A stretch of DNA of 64,000 bases from Paenibacillus thiaminolyticus (GTDB taxonomy: Bacteria; Bacillota; Bacilli; Paenibacillales; Paenibacillaceae): contig NZ_CP041405.1 in NCBI RefSeq assembly GCF_007066085.1, positions 4,419,001 to 4,483,000 of the forward strand, read 5' to 3'. Shown piece after piece: positions 23,747 to 32,952 of this stretch. The first letter of the stretch is position 1. Each line of letters begins with the position of its first letter. Under the pieces are notes generated by a model that did no database searches, was not told where the DNA came from, and saw nothing but the letters and a program-made list of their open reading frames with translations. A program made the position numbers and the translations under genes.

Positions 23747-26077
23747 TTATCCCGCATGCTGCTGCCGGTATTGGCCGGGCGTCATGCCTTCCATCTTCTT
23801 GAACATCCGGTTGAAGTATGAGGGCTGGTAGCCGACCGCTTCCGCGATCTCGTTGATTTTCATATCGGTGGACAGGAGCAGTTCCTTGCATTTATTCATC
23901 TTGATCGACGTCAAGTAATCGACATAGTTGGAGCCGGTCATCTGCTTGAAGGCCTTGCTGAGCTGGGATGCGCTCACGCCGGCCTCCGCGGCGACGATGT
24001 CGAGCGACAGATCGCTCATATAATCATGGCCGATGCGTTCCAGCATCTCCTCGACCAGCCGCTTCATGGTCGCGCTGTAGCTCTTGTTCAGCGAGGCGAT
24101 GTACGGCCGGATGATGCGGGTATGGAACCAGGTCAGGCAGGCGCGCGTGTCGCGCAGCCCGTTCAGCTCCTCCTGCAGGCCCGCCGCATCGAACACCGCA
24201 TACGGATTGTGCCCGGCCTGAAGCATCGCGCGGTGAATGTTGCCGACGAGCCGCATTAAGGCTTGGTGGATCAGCCATTCGGCCGCCCCGCCGCCATGGA
24301 GAGCGGTGACGAACTGCTCCACCCCTTGCACGGCTTCCTCTTCCAGGCCCATATTCAGGGCGTGAATGATGTCCTGCTCCAGCTCTAGCGGGAATTCGAC
24401 GTTGCCTGCGGTCTGGGACAGGACATGCTCTGCCTCCAGCAGCTGGCTGCCGGAATCGAAGGTGCGGTGCCGCAGGGCGCGCCGTGCCTGCTCAAGCGCA
24501 TACGGCACATCGAGCCAGGAGGAAGTCGGCCCGCTGACGACGATCGTCGCCTCCAGACGGAGCACGTCGCGCAGAGCGCGCAGGCATTGATCACAGAGCT
24601 GCTCGATCCGGCTCCGGGATTCGTCCGGCTCCGCTCCGGGCAGGATGAGGACGGCGCCGAAGGAGCTGTCAAGGAAGTTGATCAGGTGGACGTAATCGGC
24701 CGCCTGCTCGGACAGCTCCTGCACGATATTGATGGCCGCGAACGCCATCAGATGCTCATCCCGGTCGGAGAACGGCTCCCGGCCATCCCCCAACGCATGC
24801 GGCTGCACAACGACGGCCGCGAAGCGCTTCCCCTCGATATTCACCTGCAGCAGCCTCAGCTTCTCGCGAATCTCCCGCTCGGTCAGATGCGAAGCCTGTC
24901 CGGTCACGAACTGGTTGATGAATGCTTCGCGCACGGAAGGGATGGATTGATCGAGGCGGCTCTGCAGCGTCTCGTTCGCGAACCGGTACTGCTTCCATTC
25001 CTTCTCGATATAGTCCAGCTCATTATGGACTGCGGACTCCGGCGTCCGCCAGCCGCCGAGCATCGTGACGACCCGGCGAATCGGCCGGTACATCCGGCGC
25101 GAAGCGAACCAGCTGAGCGCGAGCGCCGCCAACAGGGCGAAGCCCCATAGGACGAGCACGACATGGGTATACGGCCGGGTAGGGGCCGTAATGACCGACA
25201 GCGGGGTTCCCGCGATATAGGTCCATGCTCCCCCCATTTTCTCGAAGGAGACGGTATTGACGAGCAGCGAGTCCCCGCCTTCGATCGGCATCTGCCATGT
25301 TCGCGGCGGAGGAAGGCGTCCCGGTTCGGCCGGGGCAGTCTCTTCCTGCAGATGCTCAAGAATGAGCGGCAGCGCCTCCGGATGCTCCGCGGTCTTCGCG
25401 GAATGGCCGATGACATGCCCCTCCGCGTCCAGCACATACGACACGTTGTCTGTATTGGCGAAAATATGCAGCTTCGACGGATTGATGTAGATGACGATCG
25501 CGCCGAAGGAGGTTGATCCGTTGAACGGGAGCTTGAGGACGATCGCGTGCGGCGCGCCGCCTTTGGCGAACGGGCGCACGAGATCATGCACCCAGTAGAT
25601 GCCCTTCTCCTCCTGCAGCAGCCGGCCCCAGCGCTCGGCATCCTGCGTATCCTCCAGCGTGCGAAGGCCAAGAGAAGGCTGCAGCACTTTGTTCTGCTTC
25701 TGCACGTACAGGTACACTTGATCGATCAGCGGATCGGCATTTTCGATTAAGGTGAGCGTATCAAGAAGCTGGAGCGTCTCCTCGAATTGAAGCCCGAAAT
25801 CCATGTCGGACACGGACGGCTTGAAATGCGGCTTCACGACCATGTTCAGCGCGTATTGGACAAGCTGGGAAAATTGCTCGTCAATCTGCTTCGCCGCATC
25901 CTGGAGCGCGTCCTCATTCTTCTGCTGGAACTGGTTCACCATATGCTGGTTCCCGATATATAAATAAGCCGCGCTGATGACCGTCAGCGGAAGACAGGTC
26001 AACAGCACAGCCATCGCGATGGTTTTCCAATACAACACGCCTTTCGAAGACAACAGGCTTATCCATTGTCGTCTCAA
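23747..26077 (-). CDS. Membrane-bound AraC-family regulator with extracellular sensor (YtdP-like)
   Basis: 776 residues from a TTG at 26077 placed behind GGGAGGATCACCG; the longer frame to 26206 lacks a binding site. TM1 lies at about residues 17-38, an extracellular Cache-like sensor at ~40-310, TM2 near 320-340 (THVVLVLWGFALLAALALSWF), then a cytoplasmic linker, and a C-terminal AraC double helix-turn-helix from about 675 (LSLDIVAAEAGVSASQLSKAFKQMTG and INEIAEAVGYQPSYFNRMFKKMEGMTPGQYR). It is divergent from the sugar ABC importer genes, the arrangement known for YtdP/YtcPQ-type loci. It probably senses an extracellular sugar or the binding-protein complex and activates the importer operon. 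Confidence 0.92.
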   Translation of the reverse strand: MRRQWISLLSSKGVLYWKTIAMAVLLTCLPLTVISAAYLYIGNQHMVNQFQQKNEDALQDAAKQIDEQFSQLVQYALNMVVKPHFKPSVSDMDFGLQFEETLQLLDTLTLIENADPLIDQVYLYVQKQNKVLQPSLGLRTLEDTQDAERWGRLLQEEKGIYWVHDLVRPFAKGGAPHAIVLKLPFNGSTSFGAIVIYINPSKLHIFANTDNVSYVLDAEGHVIGHSAKTAEHPEALPLILEHLQEETAPAEPGRLPPPRTWQMPIEGGDSLLVNTVSFEKMGGAWTYIAGTPLSVITAPTRPYTHVVLVLWGFALLAALALSWFASRRMYRPIRRVVTMLGGWRTPESAVHNELDYIEKEWKQYRFANETLQSRLDQSIPSVREAFINQFVTGQASHLTEREIREKLRLLQVNIEGKRFAAVVVQPHALGDGREPFSDRDEHLMAFAAINIVQELSEQAADYVHLINFLDSSFGAVLILPGAEPDESRSRIEQLCDQCLRALRDVLRLEATIVVSGPTSSWLDVPYALEQARRALRHRTFDSGSQLLEAEHVLSQTAGNVEFPLELEQDIIHALNMGLEEEAVQGVEQFVTALHGGGAAEWLIHQALMRLVGNIHRAMLQAGHNPYAVFDAAGLQEELNGLRDTRACLTWFHTRIIRPYIASLNKSYSATMKRLVEEMLERIGHDYMSDLSLDIVAAEAGVSASQLSKAFKQMTGSNYVDYLTSIKMNKCKELLLSTDMKINEIAEAVGYQPSYFNRMFKKMEGMTPGQYRQQHAG

Positions 26078-26361
26078 CGGTGATCCTCCCATCATGCAGC
26101 GGATTCGGATCGCGGAAGTCCGGATGCCGTTGTCTTCATCATACTGAATGACATGCAGATTGAAAAGGCTTTCAATCGAAAATGTCCCGTTGGACAAGGG
26201 GGACACAAGCGTGGAGAGGCCCGGAAAAAAAGTGCAACGGCAGGAAATCGGATCGGGCCGAAAAGAGGCAGCAGCTGCGCTCTGTCCAGGCAGGGCGCGG
26301 CTTCTCGGCTTGGCCCATCATAGCGGTAAAGGGATAAAGCTAATCTGGAAAAAAAGTCAAA

Positions 26362-26390
26362 TTGCACGGAATCGTGACAGCGTTTACATT
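26362..26390 (+). promoter_or_regulatory. ABC-importer promoter overlapped by a cre box
   Basis: TTGCAC, 17-nt spacer, TACATT. TGACAGCGTTTACA at 26375-26388 matches the CcpA cre consensus TGWAANCGNTNWCA at every fixed position except one, and covers the spacer and -10. Carbon catabolite repression of the importer operon is therefore expected. Confidence 0.75.
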
Positions 26391-26441
26391 GGCATTACCA
26401 AGCCATGAAGCTTCGATTCGAATAGAAAGCGAGGGAGACCG

Positions 26442-27422
26442 ATGAGCTCACAGCCAACGAATATCGCCGCCGAGCGAACAGCAGGTCCTGCGCCCCGTGT
26501 CCGTGCTCGTGCCGGCAAGCGTAAGCTATGGTCTGATCTGAAGCGTGACAAGTATTTATATTTGTTAGCCCTGCCGGGACTGCTGTTTTTTCTGATCTTC
26601 AAGTACATTCCGATTACGAATCTGGTCATTGCCTTCCAGGATTACTCTCCGTACTTCGGCGTCACCAGGAGTCCCTGGGTCGGGTTCGAGCATTTCAGCC
26701 GCTTTTTCGCCAATGAAGATTTCTATATTTTACTGCGGAATACGCTGGCGATCAGCTTCCTGAATCTCCTTTTCTTTTTTCCGGCGCCGATCATTCTGTC
26801 CCTCATGCTGAACGAGGTGCGGAACTTGGTGTTGAAGCGCACGGTGCAGTCGCTCATCTATATTCCGCATTTTCTGTCCTGGGTGCTTATTTATGGCTTG
26901 ACGTTCCTCATGTTCTCCCAATCGGAGGGGATGGTGAACAAGCTGCTCGTATCGATGGGCAAGGAGACGGTCGACATTTTGTCCAACCCGAATTATTTCT
27001 GGGGCTTGCTGACGGCGCAATCGATATGGAAGGAAGTCGGCTGGGGCACGATTATATTCCTGGCGGCGATCGCCGGCATCGATCCGCAGCTGTATGAAGC
27101 GGCCGTCATGGACGGAGCGGGGCGGATGCGCCGCATCTGGCATATTACGCTGCCGGGCATGCGCAACGTCATCATGATTCTGTTCATTCTCCGCCTCGGC
27201 ACGATTATGGATACCGGCTTTGAGCAGATCTATCTGATGATGAATTCGGCGGTCACGCATGTGGCGGATGTGTTCGACACGTATGTGTACCGCATCGGGA
27301 TCAAGCAGGGCGAATTCAGCTACAGCACGGCTATCGGGCTATTCAAGTCGGTCGTCGGCGTCATTCTCGTCGTGACGGCGAACAAGGTGGCGAAGCGGTT
27401 CGGTCAAGATAGTCTGTACTAA
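26442..27422 (+). CDS. Sugar ABC transporter permease (LplB-like)
   Basis: 326 residues. After a ~35-residue basic cytoplasmic tail come six membrane helices, the first in KYLYLLALPGLLFFLIFKYIPI. The binding-protein-dependent permease EAA loop reads YEAAVMDGAGRMRRIWHITLPGM near residues 222-244 and contacts the ATPase. LplB-type permeases form the membrane channel for oligosaccharides together with the next gene. No ATPase gene is present, which is normal: these systems share an MsmX-type ATPase. ATG preceded by GAGGGAGACCG. Confidence 0.93.
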   Translation: MSSQPTNIAAERTAGPAPRVRARAGKRKLWSDLKRDKYLYLLALPGLLFFLIFKYIPITNLVIAFQDYSPYFGVTRSPWVGFEHFSRFFANEDFYILLRNTLAISFLNLLFFFPAPIILSLMLNEVRNLVLKRTVQSLIYIPHFLSWVLIYGLTFLMFSQSEGMVNKLLVSMGKETVDILSNPNYFWGLLTAQSIWKEVGWGTIIFLAAIAGIDPQLYEAAVMDGAGRMRRIWHITLPGMRNVIMILFILRLGTIMDTGFEQIYLMMNSAVTHVADVFDTYVYRIGIKQGEFSYSTAIGLFKSVVGVILVVTANKVAKRFGQDSLY

Positions 27423-27469
27423 CTTATTGAATAGTCTCTATTAGAAAAGCAGGAAAGGGGTCGAATGCC

Positions 27470-28351
27470 ATGAGAGAACAGTGGCGGGATCGGTTGTTCC
27501 AAGCGAGCAATGTGACGGTGCTGATTCTGTTCAGTATCGCTACCGTATTCCCCATTTACTATACGATTGTGCTGTCGTTCACGGATCCGACGGAATATTA
27601 CACGCGGCCGCTGATCCTGTTCCCGCAGCAATGGACGCTGGACGCCTATAAATATTTGCTGTCCAACGGGCTGTTCATGAGCTCGCTCGGAATCAGCGCC
27701 TTCCTGGCGACCGTGGGCACGGCGTTCAGCCTGATCGTATCGGGAGGACTCGCTTATGCGCTGTCCCGCAAGCGGCTTCGCTTCCGCAAAGCCATTATGA
27801 TGATGATTCTGATTACGTTCCTGTTCCAGCCAGGGCTGGTGCCGCTGTACCTGGTCGTCCGCAATCTGGGCTTGATCGACAGCGTCTGGTCGCTTATTTT
27901 GCCGAGCCTGACGAGTGCCTGGTACGTCCTGCTGATGAAAGGATTCTTCGACAGCATCCCGGACAGCCTCGAGGAAGCCGGCCGCATCGACGGCTGCAAC
28001 GAGATCGGGGTGTTCTGGCGCATTATGCTTCCCTTGTCCCTGCCGGCGCTGGTCGCCTTCGGCCTCTTCTTCGCGGTAGGCTACTGGAACACCTACTTCA
28101 ATGCGCTCATGTTCATCAACGACCAGAGCAAATGGCCGCTGCAGGTGCTCCTGCAAAATATGCTGGTCGACCCGACGGCGATGGGCGGCGGAACAGGTGG
28201 CGGCATGGACTTCCATGTGAACCGCCAGATGCCGACCGAGACGCTCAAAATGGCCGCGGTCGTCATCGCGACGCTGCCGATTATGATGGTGTATCCATTC
28301 TTGCAGAAGCATTTCGCCAAGGGCGCGATGGTTGGCTCTGTCAAAGAATGA
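27470..28351 (+). CDS. Sugar ABC transporter permease (YtcP/YesQ-like)
   Basis: 293 residues with six predicted membrane helices. The EAA loop EEAGRIDGCNEIGVFWRIMLPLSLPAL near residues 165-190 and the C-terminal 'LPIMMVYPFLQKHFAKGAMVGSVKE' are family hallmarks. It is the second channel subunit, 47 bp downstream of the first in the same operon. ATG follows AGGAAAGGGGTCGAATGCC. Confidence 0.94.
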   Translation: MREQWRDRLFQASNVTVLILFSIATVFPIYYTIVLSFTDPTEYYTRPLILFPQQWTLDAYKYLLSNGLFMSSLGISAFLATVGTAFSLIVSGGLAYALSRKRLRFRKAIMMMILITFLFQPGLVPLYLVVRNLGLIDSVWSLILPSLTSAWYVLLMKGFFDSIPDSLEEAGRIDGCNEIGVFWRIMLPLSLPALVAFGLFFAVGYWNTYFNALMFINDQSKWPLQVLLQNMLVDPTAMGGGTGGGMDFHVNRQMPTETLKMAAVVIATLPIMMVYPFLQKHFAKGAMVGSVKE

Positions 28352-28402
28352 CGAGATAAGGATGCACAAAAAGCATGTTCACGTAAAAAAGGAGGGTCTA
28401 CG

Positions 28403-29932
28403 ATGATTCACAAGCAACCACGCAAGCTGGCTTCCGCGTTGACAACATCGATGCTCATTCTGCTCGCCTGCTCGCTGCTCCTGACGGCATGCGGCGGCGA
28501 AGGCAAAAGCGCTTCGTCCGGAGGGGACGGTCCGACGAAGATCTCGATTCAGACGTTGAACTATGCGACAGACATGGTCAACAACAGCAGCCCGATCTGG
28601 ACAGAGCTCGAGAAGCGCACCAACACGGAGCTGGATATCACCTGGCTGACGCCGACGACGATCGAGGACAAGGTCAATGTCATGCTCGCTTCCGGCGACA
28701 TGCCGGATGTCGTCTTCGTGGAGTCGCTCAACAACGCGCAGCTGCAGAAAATGATCAAGCAGGGCGTCTTCTGGGATGTGACCCCATTCATCAAGGATTA
28801 CCCGAACTTGACGGACGGGGATAAGGCGTCGATGTGGGACGAGACGAAGATCGAAGGCCAAAATTACGTCATTCCGCGCTATTACCCTAGCTTCGGGGGC
28901 GGCGCCTTCGCGATGCTCCGCAAAGACTGGCTCGATGCGCTGAATCTGGAGGTGCCGACGTCGCTCGACTCCCTGTTCGATGTGCTGAAGGCGTTCAAGG
29001 AGAACGATCCGAACGGCAACGGACAGGCGGATGAGATTCCGTATGCGGCCTCTCCTAGCTCGATGGGCTTTGTCTACAATATTTTCAACGAGACGCAGGG
29101 CAATTGGAAGCTGAAGGATGGCAAGCTTGTGCCGATTATTACGGAGGACGCCTCCCGCGACGCGCTCCTCTGGATTAAGAAAGCATACGATGCGGGGTTG
29201 TTCCCGAAGGATTTCGCCATATTGAAATTTTCGCAAATCCTGGATGCGTTCCGCAGCGGCAAGGTCGGCGGCACGGGCTTGTCCATGAACCATGTCTGGG
29301 TAACCGGCAAGCTGCTGCGCGACATCGACCCGAAGGCGGATCTGTATCCGCTGCCATACTTGGAGAATCCGAACGGCTATAAATATACGCCATCCGGGGC
29401 TTCGTACTACGGCGTGTATTTGATTCCGAAGAAGGTGCCGGAGGACAAGGTGAAGAAAATTCTCGAGCTGTTCGATTACGGCAACAGCCCGGAAGGGAAT
29501 ATTTTGACCTATTATGGTCTGAAAGATATCCATTACAAGGAAGAGAACGGGAAGATCGTGCCTACGGAGCAGGCGAAGCAAGATTTGACGGGAGACGGCA
29601 ACATGTCGAGCCTCTTCCATCTGATTAGCGACGATATGGCCATCGGGGCCGTCGGCATGCCGGATGATCTGTACGAACGCAACGTCCAAATCGTGAACGA
29701 GCGGAAGAAGCATGTCGTGCCGGAACCGGAGCGGGGCCTCTACTCGGAAGCGTATAATCGCTATTTTCCGGAGATAAAGAAAAAAGTTGACGATATGCGT
29801 ACAAAAGTAATTATTGGCAAAGAGACGATTGAGGAGTATGATAAATTTATCGAAACAATCAAAAAAGATAAGGATTTAATCAAAGTTATTGACGAAATGA
29901 ATCAGGCTTACCAAGCCACCCAAGCAAAATAA
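28403..29932 (+). CDS. Sugar ABC transporter substrate-binding lipoprotein (LplA/YtcQ-like)
   Basis: 509 residues. Lipoprotein signal: basic N-terminus, hydrophobic core, lipobox LLTAC with Cys at residue 30, followed by a Gly/Ser linker. A family-1-type solute-binding fold fills the rest (ITWLTPTTIEDKVNVMLASGDMPDV near 75, EIPYAASPSSMGFVYNIF near 210). It binds an oligosaccharide outside the membrane and delivers it to the two permeases; sugar unknown, though LplA/YtcQ relatives are linked to plant cell-wall or uronide-containing glycans. AAGGAGGG precedes the ATG. Confidence 0.94.
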   Translation: MIHKQPRKLASALTTSMLILLACSLLLTACGGEGKSASSGGDGPTKISIQTLNYATDMVNNSSPIWTELEKRTNTELDITWLTPTTIEDKVNVMLASGDMPDVVFVESLNNAQLQKMIKQGVFWDVTPFIKDYPNLTDGDKASMWDETKIEGQNYVIPRYYPSFGGGAFAMLRKDWLDALNLEVPTSLDSLFDVLKAFKENDPNGNGQADEIPYAASPSSMGFVYNIFNETQGNWKLKDGKLVPIITEDASRDALLWIKKAYDAGLFPKDFAILKFSQILDAFRSGKVGGTGLSMNHVWVTGKLLRDIDPKADLYPLPYLENPNGYKYTPSGASYYGVYLIPKKVPEDKVKKILELFDYGNSPEGNILTYYGLKDIHYKEENGKIVPTEQAKQDLTGDGNMSSLFHLISDDMAIGAVGMPDDLYERNVQIVNERKKHVVPEPERGLYSEAYNRYFPEIKKKVDDMRTKVIIGKETIEEYDKFIETIKKDKDLIKVIDEMNQAYQATQAK

Positions 29933-30002
29933 GCAGAGTATGCCGGAGGAACGCCGCTGAGTGCTGGCGTTTCTCTGCGTCGTCCAAAGGAGAGATGTCA
30001 TT

Positions 30003-31286
30003 ATGAATCCGGTTACAGCCATTGTCATAGGTGCAGGCGACCGGGGTGCGCGCGCTTATTCTCCGTATGCCCTGGATAATCCGCATGAGCTGCAGCTTGT
30101 CGGCGTCGCCGATCCGAATGCCGAGCGGCGGCAAGCCTTCGCCGAGCAGTTCGGCCTGAACGAGTCGCAGCAGTTCGAGACATGGGAAGCGATCCTGGAA
30201 GGGGATCGGCGTGCCGATGTAGCCATCATCTGCACGATGGACCGCATGCATTATGAGCCGACGCTGCGGGCGCTGGAGCTCGGTTATCATGTGCTGCTGG
30301 AGAAGCCGATGTCGCCGGAGCCGCGGGAATGCGTCGAGATGGAGCTGGCGGCGAAGAAGCATAACCGGCTGCTGACGATATGCCATGTGCTGCGCTACAC
30401 GTCCTTCTGGGCGGCGATGAAGCGGGAGATCGATCGCGGCGCGATTGGCGATATCGTATCCATTCAATTGAACGAGAATGTAGGCAATATGCATATGTCG
30501 CACAGCTTCGTCAGAGGGAACTGGCGCAACAGCGATGAATCGAGCCCGATGATTTTGCAGAAGTCGTGCCATGACATGGATATTTTGGCGTATCTGATGA
30601 ATGAGCCCTGCGTGCGGGTCAGCTCGTTCGGCTCGCTGATGCATTTCCATGAAGGGCATAAGCCGGAAGGGGCGCCGGCCCGCTGCATCGAGGGCTGTCC
30701 GGCGGAGCAGAGCTGCCAGTACCATGCGCCGCGTTATTATCTTGGCGAGGGCATCGACTGGGCGCGCAAGATTACGGATGACTATACGAAGGAAGGCATC
30801 CTGAAGGCGCTCTGGGAAGGTCCGTACGGGCGCTGCGTCTATCAGACGGACAACAACGTCGTCGACCATCAGGTCGTCAATCTCGAATTCGCGAGCGGGG
30901 CGACCGCGATGTTCAGCATGTGCGGCTTCACGCACGATAATACGCGCATCGTGCAGGTGATGGGCACGAAGGGCGACATCCGCGGCAATATGGAGGATGA
31001 CTCGTTCACGATCACCGACTTCGTGACGAAGGAGAAGCGGAGCGTTCAGCTCGCTCCGTCCATCACGGGCCACGGCGGCGGCGACTCGGGCATCGTACGC
31101 TCGTTCCTGAAGGAAGTGCGCGGCTTAGGCTCCGGCACAGAGAGCCTCTCCTCCGCCTCGGTATCCGTGCGCAGCCATCTGATGGCCTTCGCGGCCGAGC
31201 AATCCCGCCTCCAGGGCGGCCAGGTCATCGACCTGCAAGCGATGTATGGCGAGCTGGCGGGCGCGGTCCCGTCCGGGAAGGCGTAA
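30003..31286 (+). CDS. Gfo/Idh/MocA-family NAD(P)-dependent oxidoreductase
   Basis: 427 residues from ATG 30003, preceded by AAAGGAGAGATGTCATT. N-terminal Rossmann fold: AIVIGAGDRGARAYSPYA, 'VGVADPN', and the 'EKPMS' catalytic Lys motif near residue 102. The C-terminal substrate domain contains KSCHDMDILAYL, with the catalytic His region near 185. An unusual Cys cluster (RCIEGCPAEQSCQYHAP) occurs near 220-235. Last gene of the importer operon (70-bp gap), so it probably oxidises the imported sugar or a product. A terminator follows. Confidence 0.9.
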   Translation: MNPVTAIVIGAGDRGARAYSPYALDNPHELQLVGVADPNAERRQAFAEQFGLNESQQFETWEAILEGDRRADVAIICTMDRMHYEPTLRALELGYHVLLEKPMSPEPRECVEMELAAKKHNRLLTICHVLRYTSFWAAMKREIDRGAIGDIVSIQLNENVGNMHMSHSFVRGNWRNSDESSPMILQKSCHDMDILAYLMNEPCVRVSSFGSLMHFHEGHKPEGAPARCIEGCPAEQSCQYHAPRYYLGEGIDWARKITDDYTKEGILKALWEGPYGRCVYQTDNNVVDHQVVNLEFASGATAMFSMCGFTHDNTRIVQVMGTKGDIRGNMEDDSFTITDFVTKEKRSVQLAPSITGHGGGDSGIVRSFLKEVRGLGSGTESLSSASVSVRSHLMAFAAEQSRLQGGQVIDLQAMYGELAGAVPSGKA

Positions 31287-31441
31287 GGCGGCGCAAGCGT
31301 GCATGCGGATGCAAGCGTGCAGGCAGCTGCAAGCGCTGCATGGCCGGCTTGCGGGCGCCATGCTGGCCGCGCAAGCGTCCGGGTAGTACAGGATGCAGCC
31401 GGAGTAGCATAGCATAGCGAGATAATCGCATGTGGAATAGG
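31287..31441. repeat. GC-rich GCAAGCG-repeat tail after the dehydrogenase
   Basis: GCAAGCGTGCA-like units recur about every 17-20 bp between 31293 and 31380. This seems to be simple-sequence expansion beyond the stop codon, with no coding potential recognised. Confidence 0.5.
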
Positions 31442-31487
31442 CGATCACCCCTGAAGTTGGTTCGGGGGGTGATCGTTTTTATTTTTC
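31442..31487 (+). terminator. Terminator of the sugar importer operon
   Basis: CGATCACCCC/GGGGTGATCG 10-bp stem followed by TTTTTATTTTT. Confidence 0.93.
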
Positions 31488-31560
31488 CGCGGTTGCAGCA
31501 TCGGCATCGGCGTCGGCGGCGTCGGGGCCAGCGTCGGTATCGGCAACGGATCGGAAGCAA

Positions 31561-31695
31561 TCCTGCAAAAATGCATCTTTTTGTCCCGATATGGGGCATC
31601 TTGGATGGAATTCCTGCAAATGCGCATCTTTTTACTCGATATGTCTCTAATTCGGGCTATAATGGAAGAAATTCCTGTAAATTTGCAGGATTCCT
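31561..31695. repeat. Intergenic repeat cluster with TCCTGCAAA core
   Basis: Units start at 31561 (TCCTGCAAAAATGCATC), 31612 (TCCTGCAAATGCGCATC) and 31672 (TTCCTGTAAATTTGCAGGA), spaced 51 and 60 nt. Between the cores the first two share CATCTTTTT...TCGATATG/CCGATATG. The third is a near palindrome. The same core recurs at 61.3-61.5 kb. No ORF or RNA family was recognised. Just upstream, 31498-31555 is a separate simple repeat of CGGCATCGGCGTCGG type. Confidence 0.75.
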
Positions 31696-32060
31696 ATTTT
31701 ACAAAATTGGCTTCAATAAAAATGCTGTAGTTTTGCACCATTGGAGGTCCCTGAATGTAAAGGCGAGTATTTTCAACCTGGAGGTATGCTCGATTGTCCA
31801 TCCTCGATTGTGCTCGATTGCGCTTGATTGACAATATGTGGGGGAGGGGAACTTGGTTTTGATTAATCAAAATGGGAACCATATCGAGTTCGTAACATTT
31901 TACTAACCAGCTAATTTCAATCCGGGATTTCAATCAGCATAAGGCTTGAAGCCCCTACAAGCTTCTTTTTTACAATACGGCTAGTCCTAAACCAATTGAA
32001 TCGATTGCCGGGACAGCGCCGTATAGAAACAGTAGATTTGACGTTATGGAGGCGCTTTTT
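31696..32060. other. Upstream region of kptA
   Basis: AT-rich, no gene seen. GGAGG at 32047 serves the kptA start. No convincing promoter with standard spacing was identified. Confidence 0.4.
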
Positions 32061-32615
32061 ATGACCAGACAGAAGATAGATTTGTTCAAATTAAGCAAGG
32101 AAATATCCTATGCGCTGAGGCATGCCCCTTGGGAGTATGAATTGGAACTGGATGAGGAAGGCTGGGTAAGCCTGGAGCAGCTGCTGCTGGCGCTTCGTCT
32201 GGACCAACGTTGGGAAGCTGTTCATGAACAGGACATCCATACTATCATGGCAACAGCGGACAAGCAACGGCTTGAGGTTGCGGACGGGAAAATTAGAGCG
32301 TTATACGGGCATTCGGTGCCCAGCAAAATTGTCAAGAAGGCAGAGAAGCCTCCCTCCGTCGTGTATCACGGAACGGCGAGACGCTTTGTGGCGCAAATCT
32401 TGGACGAAGGAATACGGCCGATGGGAAGACAATATGTTCATGTCTCCGCCGACAAAGAGACGGCCATGATGGTCGGGAAACGGAGAGATGCGGCCCCGGT
32501 GTTGTTGAAGGTGGATGCCGAGACGGCCCGGAACGAAGGGATTATGTTTTATCCGGGCAATCATACGATATGGCTGGCGGACTTTATTCCTCCCAAGTAT
32601 ATTTCAATCGAATGA
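32061..32615 (+). CDS. kptA: RNA 2'-phosphotransferase (Tpt1/KptA)
   Basis: 184 residues; ATG 32061 is chosen because GGAGG lies 8 nt upstream, whereas the ATG at 32046 contains that GGAGG. N-terminal winged-helix domain: LSKEISYALRHAPW with the catalytic Arg-His. C-terminal ADP-ribosyltransferase-like domain: VVYHGTARRFVAQILDEGIRPMGRQYVHVS near residues 98-128 with the Arg/His/Arg active-site set. In fungi it removes the 2'-phosphate from spliced tRNA using NAD+. Bacteria have no such splicing, so its substrate here is unknown; RNA repair or RNA ADP-ribosylation are proposals. Monocistronic. Confidence 0.92.
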   Translation: MTRQKIDLFKLSKEISYALRHAPWEYELELDEEGWVSLEQLLLALRLDQRWEAVHEQDIHTIMATADKQRLEVADGKIRALYGHSVPSKIVKKAEKPPSVVYHGTARRFVAQILDEGIRPMGRQYVHVSADKETAMMVGKRRDAAPVLLKVDAETARNEGIMFYPGNHTIWLADFIPPKYISIE

Positions 32616-32872
32616 ATCGAGCGAACGGATGTTTAGGATGCGGATGAGTCAACGAAAAGAGGATGATGAATGAGACGGCCGCAACGTTAAGAGAACCAGC
32701 CGCTTGCTTCTGATCGAAGGGGATAGCGGCAATAAGGGATGAAAAATAAGAAAAATATCGCGTTGTTCCCCTTGATTGACTCCCTGTCCTTCAAGGATTC
32801 TTTTTGTGGAATGATAAGGGGGAAGTGTTAAGGCAATTCCGGCATGAACGAGCCGCGCATCTTCATATATTT
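32616..32872. other. Intergenic region between kptA and the surface nuclease gene
   Basis: No ORF with a plausible binding site. CCTTGA/TCAAGG followed by ATTCTTTTT at 32770-32806 is a weak terminator candidate for kptA. Confidence 0.45.
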
Positions 32873-32902
32873 TTTACAGTCCCCTAACACCAAGGTTATA
32901 CA
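32873..32902 (+). promoter_or_regulatory. Promoter of the surface nuclease gene
   Basis: TTTACA, 18-nt spacer, TATACA; about 50 bp before the ATG at 32953, which is preceded by GGGAAGGGAGCGACAAA. Confidence 0.65.
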
Positions 32903-32952
32903 GACAAGCTACGATTTGTAATGATAACCCATATTGGGAAGGGAGCGACAAA

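Noticed and set aside
28379..29713. 444-codon open frame antisense to the sugar-binding lipoprotein
   Set aside because: Shadow frame; the plus-strand protein has a lipobox, domains and operon context.
31430..31831. 133-codon plus-strand frame through the repeat cluster
   Set aside because: It crosses a terminator and the TCCTGCAAA repeats, with low-complexity His/Arg runs from a simple repeat.
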